Below are positions 55,522-64,000 of a DNA stretch of 64,000 nucleotides, piece by piece (position 1 is the first letter of the stretch; each line of letters begins with the position of its first letter). The notes below the pieces were generated by a model, which was not told the origin of the DNA, made no database searches, and saw only the letters and a list, made by a program, of their open reading frames with translations. The position numbers were made by a program, and so were the translations under genes. Source of the stretch: Corylus avellana (taxonomy: Eukaryota > Streptophyta > Magnoliopsida > Fagales > Betulaceae); contig NC_081542.1 of NCBI RefSeq assembly GCF_901000735.1, positions 25,001,093 to 25,065,092 of the forward strand, in the 5' to 3' direction.

Positions 55522-58500
55522 ATGGAGAAAGAGCCTCTGCTACCGTATCTAAGCCCAAGAAAAAGACCACCATCGGTGCTAGCGCCACTCCCTGAAGACA
55601 ACGAGATCTCTCTCCCTCTAACCCCTTCTGCGCTCAAAGACCGCCTCATCTTTGGCCCTTCATCTTCCCCACAAGAATCCTCCCCAATTGTTGATGCCTT
55701 GACCCTTTCTCTCAGCTCCCCAAGACCCTCTCCTTCTTCTTCTTCATCTTCTTTAGACACCACTACCCTGCTAGACCCTCAATCACAATCTCTGTTACAG
55801 TCTTCACAAGCTTGGCTCATCGACCCCAATTATTCATGGACCAAGACCAATCTCCACCGCTCCAAAACAGCGCCAGCTATGGCGGTTATCAACGAAATTA
55901 ACAACCCTTCTTCGCCTAGACCGCAACTCGGCTCCCAATCGATTGTGGGCCAAGCGTGTGTGCTTCTTATTTTGTATTTATCCTTGGGAGTGGTTATATA
56001 TTGGTTTAACAGGGACAATTTCACGGCGACTGAGACGCACCCAGTTGTGGATGCTCTGTATTTTTGCATTGTGACAATGTGCACAATTGGTTATGGTGAT
56101 ATTACGCCGGCTAGCACAGCAACCAAGTTGTTTTCCATAATGTTTGTGTTGGTGGGGTTTGGTTTTATTGATATTCTGCTTACTGGGATGGTGAGCTATG
56201 TGCTTGATTTGCAGGAGAGTTATTTGTTGAAGACTGTGAAGGGTAGGGGTGAGAAGGATACGGCGAGGTCGTATTTAGTGGATGTGAAGAAGGGGAGGAT
56301 GAGAATTAGGATGAAGGTGGCTTTGGCATTGGGGGTTGTGGTTCTTTGTATTGGGATTGGTATGGGCGTAATGCATTTTGTGGAGAAGCTTGAGTGGTTG
56401 GATGCGTTTTATCTTTCGGTTATGTCGGTTACGACAGTCGGGTATGGTGACCGGGCATTTCAGTCTTTGCCGGGTCGGATTTTTGCTTCCATTTGGTTGC
56501 TTGTATCGACACTGGCGGTTGCTCGAGCTTTTCTGTATCTGGCGGAGGCGAGAGTAGATAAGCGGCATAGGAGGATGGCAAAGTGGATTCTTGGTCAGGA
56601 TATGACTGTCTCCGAGTTTCTTGCTGCTGACATTGACAACAATGGCTTTGTCAGGTACATCTTGGTCTTGATTAACTTTTGAACTTTTTTTAGCTTAATT
56701 AATTTTTGTTCCTCTTCCCTGCTCTAAGCTTGTTTGGGATTGGCCTGAGGCTTTGAGAAGTTGTATCCATATACTAGATGCTTGCAATTTTTTTTTTTTT
56801 TTTTTAAATTGATTTTGTGGTTTATATATCGGCATTTTATATAAGCTCAAATGTTAGATATCATTTGAAAGTAATGTAATTATTTGCAACCTATGTTTAT
56901 TACTTGAAGAATGAAATAAAAAACAAGTGAATTTCATTTTCATGAAATTGGTGCATGACCGGGAGGCAGACTCCGTTACTTCTTTCCTCAATACTTTGTA
57001 TTCTTGTAGGATGGGTTTGAGAGGTGAAGATAAGTTTTGTTGGATTCCTTTGAAAGGACAATTCTTTGAGGTTATAACTTTTTACAAAGTCCTCATTTCT
57101 AATGCCGACTCCTCCTTACCTTGGAAGAGAGCATTTGGAGGATTAAGGCTCCTTTGAGGGTGGCCTTCTTCTCTTGGACAGCAAATCCTCACTCAGGATA
57201 ATCTTCGCGAACATCGCATTATATTATGGAGTGGTGTTGTATATACAAAAAAAGTAGGGAAGCTACTGATCATCTCCTTCTTTACTGTGATATCGTGAGA
57301 GACTTGTGGAACTTGGTCTTTTAGATGTTTGGAGTAGAGTCAGTTATGCCTAGACGGGGTAGTGCATCTCTTGGCTTGTTGGAAAAGAAGGATCAATTGG
57401 AGAGACCTTGAAATTGTTTGGAATTTAATCCCTTCATGTTTAATAGGGTGCATTTGGAGAGTAAGGAATGCTCAAAGTTTTGAAGATTGCGAGAAGACGA
57501 GCTCGGACCTATAACTTTGTTTTCTTAAATAATTGTTTGAACGGATCTATGCAAACGCATTTCTCAACATCTCTAATTTTGTACACTTTCATGTCTCCTT
57601 TCTTGTTCTTGACTTTGTAGAGTGTTTTCTATTGTATATTCTATGCACTTGGGTTGCGCCCCTTGCGTTCTTTTTATGAACTACTTTACTTATCAAAAAA
57701 AAAAAAAAAAAGATCTTTTTTTTCTTATAACATAGATGGTTCGAGTTTGGAAATGCTTTAGACCTCTTAGGGTGGTTAGTATTGAAGGTTTAGGTGAACT
57801 TCTCTTGTTTTTGGGATTCTAATGAACTGTGAGAAGTTGTAAACTACTTAATCAAATATCTCATAGGCATCAATTGATCTAGGAAGTTTTTGGTGTACAA
57901 TGCCAGTTATACTTTGGTGTATAATTGGTGAAATGAACTAGAACTTTGACAGCTTTGTCTCAAGGATGTAGCGTCTTCAATTGTGAAAGTCTTATAGGAT
58001 TAACCCGCTTATATATTTGTTTTACTTACATTTTGTAGGAAAAGTAGAAGATGTTGCTTATACTAGTTTGCAGTGTTTGAAGCTAATTGATCACTTGGAC
58101 CAGCTGTGAAACAGTTCGATGTAATGCATTTGGACGCATCTAGGCATGAGACTTGGTGATAGGCATTTATTTGATTTAGTGATCTAAATTGAATTGGAGC
58201 CTGTTTATTTCATTCTTGGCTTTTCGCCAGAATATGGAGCTTCTAACTTTTTTTTGGGCCCAAAACTGCATATGAGTTGTATGTTCTATATATCAGATAC
58301 CTGGAAACTATATTGACTTCTTAAAGGCCTCAATCAAATGTTAAGGTACTGCATTCAATTGACTGGCTTTGCTGATAACTAAAATTGGTTACTCATGCCA
58401 TGTACTTTCATAACTCTTCTATTACATGTGGCTCTTAGGGTTTGGAAATACTTAAGTGAAAGAAGTATTAAGGCTTTTAGTTTGAACAGAGTTGGTGTGT

Positions 58501-60108
58501 AATGGGTTTTGGCAGAAAATGTTGAAAAATAATGGGAAAACCAGTTGCAGAGTCTTCTGGACAGCAGCGATGACATAGATTTTTCAGGTTGCTTTTGATG
58601 GAATAATTAATGATTAAAGCTCAGGGAGAACTTCAGGATTTTAGGGCGCGGAAGGGTGTGAGAGAATGGTATGGTTTAGGGTTGTAAAGAGGCACGAAAA
58701 GGGTAAAGCTTGGGCCTGATTTGAGGCTGTGAGCAGTTAACTGAGAACAGGAAATGTGGTCCTTTTATGGTTTGTGGTTATCAGGACTAACCTTTGATAG
58801 TGGAGAGGTTTGGGTTATCAAATTACGATATCAAGAACAAACGAGTCATGGGAGGGTCTGGTTCCAGGTTTAAATGGGTGATGAATGTGCAGAAAATCAC
58901 AGGGAAGAGGAGGAAAAGAAAGAAGAGGGAGAAAAAAGTAGCTAGATAAACATGCCTTCCAAGTATCCAAAATACTTAAAATTCTCATTGATTACTGTAA
59001 ATATTCTTTGGAGGATACTCGGATATTTATAGGTTTGCAACATTTCCGTATTCTAGTAGGTATAGGACTTACTAATTTAAGATATTTGACCAATAAACAA
59101 GCTGATAAAGTAAGAGCTATGTTCTGCTTCTGCCCACTGACTATTTAAATTAGAAATATACCCTTGACTCAATAAATGTATCTAACTATTTTATCATCTT
59201 TTCATAAAAGAAGAAAAGGCTACACAAAAAGTTTAAGATTACGTGGTGATTATGAATGCAATTATTGTGAATGCCAGGGTTTTAGTATTTTGTAGTTGTG
59301 GTGTTGTGAGTTGCTGCACAGAAAATGAAATCTTCTAGTGGTGCATCACAGCAATGGGTATGGATGATTTTCTGCCTAGATCTGTGCATCAAAAGACAGG
59401 CAAATGGCTGTTGATTATTTTTGCTTTTGTAGCCTATGATTTTGCTTCCATTGTTTATTTCTTCTATATGTAGGATCTCTCTTGAAATGTAGTGATTATT
59501 TGATAAAATTAATTTCTGTGCCGAGGAAAAAACGTGGTAAGTTATTTTTGTGGAAATAGTTAGAGTAACTTCTGATTTATTACTGAATGGAAGGCAGGCT
59601 GTAATGTGGCATCTTGCTGATGATAAAGAATCCAATTCCCTGCTTTCCATGTTTGGGACTGCTTGTTTTCTATCTACACCGATTTTGACTTGAATGCAGA
59701 TGCCTTTAGCAATGCAACAGTGGTGGTAAAAGGCCCAGATGTATCATCTTCGTTCTGATTGAATTTTTTCTTGTAGATCCTAGCTATATAACTTGCTTTA
59801 ATGTCTCATACTTCCTACTTTACTCTCATTTTGCTTTGTGATATTAACATCAATTTTCATTCTTTTTTATTCTCAATGATTTATATTATCTTCATTTACC
59901 TTGAGTTGAAGCCAATCCAAACAGTTAGGTTAAGTATTTATGCTTGTTTTATGTATGCAGTAAATCGGAATACGTTATATACAAGCTCAAGGAGATGGGA
60001 AAGGTATCGGAGAAAGACATTATGCAGATCTGCAACAAATTTGATAGACTAGACACTGGAAACTGTGGAAAGATAACTCTTGCTGATCTCATGGAGAATT
60101 ATCATTGA
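55522..60108 (+). CDS. two-pore potassium channel (TPK/KCO family), complete, two exons
   Basis: Exon 1 is 55522-56654 and exon 2 59961-60108, giving 426 residues. TPKs are potassium channels, mostly of the vacuolar membrane. The acidic/serine-rich N-terminus carries RSKTAP (113-118), the 14-3-3 binding type site. Membrane helices lie at about 142-161 and 203-228, with pore 1 TIGYGD (188-193), then about 264-284 and 319-341 with pore 2 TVGYGD (305-310). The cytosolic end has EF-hand 1 spanning the splice junction (DIDNNGFVSKSE, 370-381) and a weaker second hand (FDRLDTGNCGKITLADLME). The 3.3-kb intron hosts a LINE fragment. The start is the first ATG in frame; the leader has (CT)n and the family A MITE. 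Read-through at the donor gives a false end at 56682. Confidence 0.95.
56930..57705 (+). mobile_element. LINE 3' end with poly-A tail
   Basis: 5'-truncated, with remnants VTSFLNTLYSC, DKFCWIPLKGQFFEV (compare NKLWWSPSKRGAFDV at 46160), then CGI-type zf-RVT remnants, a 3'UTR and the terminus TTTACTTATC followed by about 18 A. It defines the tail sequence used to recognise the micro-insertions. It lies in the TPK intron. Confidence 0.8.
57706..59960 (+). other. remainder of the TPK intron, nothing recognised
   Basis: Mostly unique sequence in the single large TPK intron. The 122-codon minus-strand frame at 59282-59650 has no recognisable domain. Confidence 0.4.
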
Positions 60109-61122
60109 TACACAAGAACAGTGGATGAAGCATGATTGATACAAGTGCGTGAAAAACTCCCATGGTTTTGTTTCCCACTTGATTTTACCAACCAGTTTAG
60201 ACGATGAAGGTCACTGCATGTTCCAACTAGCTCTTACCCATCATGATATGAGTGGTAGATCAGGAGTTTCGATACGTGGAACAATTTACTGCTGGAAGGT
60301 ATTTTTGCTTTTGTACAAAGTTTTGTTAGCGAGTATTTTGTACAAAGGTTAGGATTAATTCTTTTGCGGAGACCTGACTATAAAAGAGCAAGCTTAATAA
60401 TTATAAAATTTATTATGGCCTCTAGCTTTTGCTTCTGAGCTCTTCTCTTTTTCTTTTTTGGGGCTCTACAATGTAAATGTTTGTAAAATGGTTAAATAAA
60501 AGTGAGGCTCTTTGATCTCTCTCTCTCTCTCTCTCTCTCACACGCACACACATGGGGGGTTTGGTGTTCCCCCATGTGTTCCCCCATGACATTGTTTTGT
60601 TGTGATTATGCAGCCTATAAAATCTCTCCTCCTCTGTCTCTGTGCACCAACTGCTTGAGTTCCATTGCATCCATAGTTTATCATTGCATGTTCAGTTGTA
60701 TACTTTTTGTCATAATATGCTATGATACATAAAATTGAAGCACTGCATTGTTATTGACCATAACAGAGCACCCTAGGATTTTCTTTTGGGATTTCAAAGA
60801 TTTTTGCTGCATTTAGTGGACGGTATCTGGATGTGTAATTCAAATTTGTCTTGGTTCTTAGAGCACTCTTTTCTGTGTGCATGTATGTGTTAGGTTCGGA
60901 TGGAGAGAAGGGGTCTTTGTGGTAGGGTGGGAGCAAATCTTAGTGGTTAGTAGTGACACAAACTGAAAATGGTTTGACAGCTGACAAAGATACGATCAGA
61001 GTTGATTACATGTTCTCTTTTCTGAGCACTTGAAAGCTAGTGATCATTCTTCTTGTAACACTTGTAAGTACAAGCAGCTTTTTTTTTTTTTTTTCCTCTC
61101 TATTTTAGCTATCAACTTTTAT

Positions 61123-61163
<41 letters not shown>

Positions 61164-61174
61164 CACTATTCTTA
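60109..61174 (+). other. TPK 3' region and intergenic DNA
   Basis: TPK 3'UTR up to roughly 60400, then (CT)n(CA)n at 60517-60550 and a short repeated TTCCCCCATG pair near 60568 and 60580. No further gene was seen. Confidence 0.4.
61129..61160. repeat. (AT)n microsatellite
   Basis: About 16 AT units directly beside a GAGCATTC-type MITE. Confidence 0.9.
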
Positions 61175-61751
61175 GAGCATTCACATCCGGCTCAACAAAT
61201 TGTTTTTGCTAAAAAACCCATTTTTCTATTTTAGCTATCCACTTTTTCAAATCACATACATTCAGCTCAACATTTTAACTATTCACTTTCACTTTTCTAT
61301 TTAAAATATTATTTATTTATCTACATTTCATATTCCCAAGAAAGAGAGAGAGCAAGATTACTTTTATTATTAATATAAATAAGGATTTGTTGAGGTACAA
61401 TGCTCAACAAATTTGCTGAGCTTTGTAGCAGCTCAACAAATCTTTAGTCATTTTATTGAGTCCGATGTGAAGTATTTTTTTTTTTACATTGCTAGTTAAA
61501 ATAGCGAAAAAGCTAATATGTTGAGGGCAATGTGAATGCTCAGGAAGAGAGAATCAAATTGTTTTTATTTTTTTAATGCATGGTTAAGCTACAATGCTTA
61601 GCAAATTTGCTGTGCACTGTCGCAGGAAGCAAATTCCTTAGCCAAAGTGATTAGCTGGATGGGAAGTTTTTCGCTATTTTTTGCTATAGGGCTAGCCAAA
61701 ATGGCAAAATAATCTTTTGGTTATTTTGGCTAACCCAATGTGAATGCTCTA
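61175..61751. mobile_element. composite GAGCATTC-type MITE
   Basis: Left end GAGCATTCACATCCGG and right end CCAATGTGAATGCTC are inverted; a second internal end GGGCAATGTGAATGCTC occurs at 61525-61541. The interior repeats GCTCAACAAATTTGCTGAGC-like and TTTTAGCTAT segments. Ends resemble the TTA-flanked element at 7348; flanks TTA and TAA are not identical. It probably comprises two related elements, one nested or truncated. Confidence 0.55.
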
Positions 61752-62120
61752 AAGAGAGTGTTTTTTAGGGAGGTGAGCCTCCTATTCAAGTACGTACTTC
61801 AAACGTTTTCTAAACCTCATAGCATTTTCCTGGCGTTTGAGGCTTCTATAATTAATGTATGATTTGATCACTCGTATACTGCCCCTTCCCTTATTTCTAA
61901 AATGTTCTGAATATAAAGTAATTTACTAGTACATTTTATTGAAGTAGAAAGTATGGAATTATGATCTACCTTGCCTGAAAGCAGATCATGTACTAATTTG
62001 GTGATACCACTACCCATAGGTTCTTTTCTGGAGCACTGAGCTTCAAGTTGCAATATTGTTAATGGTGTTTTGGACTAGTTGCTCTTACCATCTATTTCAG
62101 TCTGGTTGATTATAACTTAT

Positions 62121-62265
62121 GAGTAATGTTATTCTTTACACTCCTTTCACACCGACTAATATAGCGTTAATTTAAGTGGCTGACATGAGAAGTCCCTTAA
62201 AATACGTCACATTAATCGATGTGTGAAATAGGTGTAATAAATGGGTACGAAGAATAGTGTTACTC
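62121..62265. mobile_element. MITE, family C, perfect 9-bp TSD
   Basis: Ends GAGTAATGTTATTC and GAATAGTGTTACTC form an inverted repeat. Flanking ATAACTTAT is identical at 62112-62120 and 62266-62274. 145 bp. The 9-bp duplication places family C among Mutator-like MITEs. Confidence 0.85.
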
Positions 62266-63704
62266 ATAACTTATTGAGTAGTATTTACAATATTTTTGGG
62301 TCAACTTGGCAGGGGATGATTTGTGTAGACAATAAGCCAGTTCGGTGCATTTTAAGGGGAGGGTGAAAAGTTGGACTCGTTTTGTTCATGGAATCCAGAT
62401 GGGTTTCCCATTTGTTTCTCTAGAAATTGTCAGGATTTCATGATTGGTTATTACTTTTCTACTTAAGAATCTCTTGTTTATGCAGGTTTCATGCTTCCAC
62501 GTTTCAAGAAAGAAAACGTGATTACCACACATTTAGTTTTGACCTTGACAACCTCGGATTCCCATGGGTTTTCATTAAAATTTCGTGGAAATGTGATTAA
62601 ATAACATGCATCATATCCACCTGTGTCGGGTTTGAGGCATGACATCTACGGATCTGAATCTCTAGTAATTTGTTGCATAAATTATTACAACGTTCATGCC
62701 CAAAATTTGTTTGGGCAGATGGATTCTTACATTTACTATCCGAATTGTTAGTAATTGAGACAGTAAAATCGCTGAAGATCTAGATCTGATGACCTCCTTT
62801 CCACTAGCCTTTTCATAGTGAGCTGTGAAAGTGTGAATGCCTTTCTGGGATTTCTCTTGAAAAGCAAAGCATCTTATCTTGATATTTCAATTAGTATTAC
62901 CACACGTTTATAGTTTGGATTTTCTAGTGAGGAATTCATTGTTGAGTGTAAACAATCCTAACTATTGGTCAGCAACTACGTCAGTCAACAGAGGATTTTG
63001 ATCATTTTGTTTTTGCTCAAATGCTATATGACTCATAGTCCAAAACCCTTTTCAATTTCCAAGATTAGCTGCATTATTCACCAATAATCCAATGTTTAGT
63101 ACTTTGACAGCTTGCAATTAGAAGACTTTCAAAGAAAGCGGCTAATTAGGCATTATGCGAAAAAACCCTTATTCTTCAAACGGACAAGTGAGTCACCAAT
63201 TTTACGCCAGATCTTTCTGACAAGAGGGTATATTACGATCTTAAGGGTTAAAAGTTTAATCAAATTAGTATTAAATAGTTTTAGAGTTTTTTTTGGGTAA
63301 ATGGTTTGGCCCTTAACACTTGATATCAAAGCATCACGTTTCGAGTTCGAAACAACCTATAAGTTGGATTAAAATGTCCTGATATTATGTATGTACATAA
63401 TTATTGAATATTGATAGCTGAGTGAATAATGGAATGTTATAATCTTAAGGGTTAAAGGTTTAACTAAATCAATATCCCAGAGTCTTAAGACTTTTGAATC
63501 AATAGCAGGGTATATGTCCACATGTGAACATGAAATATGCAAGGAAGATACCTCGACATTTCATGAGTGGAAATGTCCCACCTGATTTGAACAATTTGGT
63601 GATGAATATTTTTTTTGCAACTTTTTGATTGATGATCGAAAGTAAAATGAAGTTGGTAACTCAAAGGTATGAGAGTCTAAGAGGGATTGGACTATTAAGA
63701 GTAA

Positions 63705-63866
63705 GAGTAATGCTACTCTTTATACTAATTTATCACACATATTTTAAGTGATTTTTCATGTCAACCAAACAATCACTTAAAAAAAAAAAATGCTAACCAC
63801 TTAAAACATGTCATATCAGTCGATGTGAAATAAGTATGATAAATAAGTATAGAGTAGCATTACTAT
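63705..63866. mobile_element. MITE, family C
   Basis: GAGTAATGCTACTCTTTATA at the left mirrors TATAGAGTAGCATTACTA at the right. Flanking TAAGAGTAA and TAGGAGTAA agree at 8 of 9 positions. Another left end, GAGTAATGTTATTTATCCC, begins at about 63870 and runs to the window edge. Confidence 0.65.
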
Positions 63867-64000
63867 AGGAGTAATGTTATTTATCCCAAATATTTCATTG
63901 CGGCTAATGTGACACATTTCAAGTGATTTCTCATGTCAGTCACCTAATGACTTGTATAGCATCATTCAAGAGTGAAACAAGTGTAAGCTGCTCTCTAGTC

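Larger units (their letters stand above)
52600..56347 (+). repeat. large duplication, copy 2
   Basis: Starts in the same T run as 49025 and follows copy 1 base for base apart from scattered substitutions, CT-repeat length and the MITE at 55008-55280. It then continues into the rest of TPK, so this copy joins correctly to the downstream sequence. Confidence 0.9.
61752..64000. other. intergenic, repeats only
   Basis: No gene recognised. It contains family C MITEs at 62121-62265 and 63705-63866, and a truncated one from about 63870 to the window end. A TTAAGGGTTAAA segment is repeated near 63240 and 63448 (AATCTTAAGGGTTAAAGGTT type). Confidence 0.45.

Noticed and set aside
52600..56347. True tandem gene duplication of PDCD5/TPK
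   Set aside because: Near identity in non-coding DNA, the junction at a 100-N gap and allele-like differences favour an assembly duplicate; reported as a finding to be tested instead.
1..64000. CRISPR arrays, operons, rRNA genes, organelle DNA insertions
   Set aside because: No regularly spaced repeats, no bacterial-type gene spacing and no recognisable rRNA or organelle gene sequence. tRNA genes could not be excluded by eye, but none was noticed apart from the SINE head.

Overview
This is plant nuclear DNA from a dicot. It has small intron-bearing genes with GT-AG introns, 5' leaders rich in (CT)n, AT-rich intergenic DNA and many small transposons. The LINE fragments and their ACTTATCAAAA tails resemble what I remember from woody Fagales (oak, walnut), but the species cannot be fixed from the sequence. 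I rebuilt gene models by eye, joining exons at splice sites where reading phase and family similarity agree.

Layout. 1-11 kb: one DUF1685 gene (2606-3616, -) in a field of inverted-repeat elements, two with clear target-site duplications (TSDs) and one with a low-complexity one. 11-19 kb: a seven-exon CorA-like magnesium-transporter gene (+) with a LINE scrap in its upstream leader region. 20-23.3 kb: coatomer zeta (-), complete at 177 codons. 26-31.3 kb: mitochondrial-type pterin-4-alpha-carbinolamine dehydratase (+), six coding exons. 34.4-35.5 kb: an intronless membrane-anchored methyltransferase-like gene (-). 35.8-43.7 kb: a rearranged block. Two copies of one non-coding segment flank three head-to-tail SIN3-like pseudogenes (-). 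A 1.2-kb hAT-type element with a perfect 8-bp TSD sits in the left segment, and a 2.1-kb solo LTR sits in the middle pseudogene. 43.9-50 kb: a PDCD5-family gene (+) whose first intron holds two LINE 3' ends and a SINE with an 18-bp TSD. 51.6-60.1 kb: a two-pore potassium channel gene (TPK) that appears twice, first cut by a 100-N gap and then complete.

The stretch 49025-52499 is repeated almost base for base at 52600-56347, directly after the gap. It carries PDCD5 exons 5-7 and the TPK start. The few differences, including a roughly 270-bp MITE present in only one copy, look like two haplotypes placed in tandem by the assembler. The true locus probably has one PDCD5 and one TPK.

The genes do not form a pathway. 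Their order (methyltransferase, PCD, CorA-like, PDCD5) recalls Arabidopsis AT1G29790-AT1G29850 as I remember it, which suggests an old conserved block. The most unusual signal is a set of four tiny insertions (about 14-37 bp), each only an A-rich ACTTATC-type LINE tail between direct repeats of 12-21 bp. One of them duplicated the splice donor of a PCD exon.
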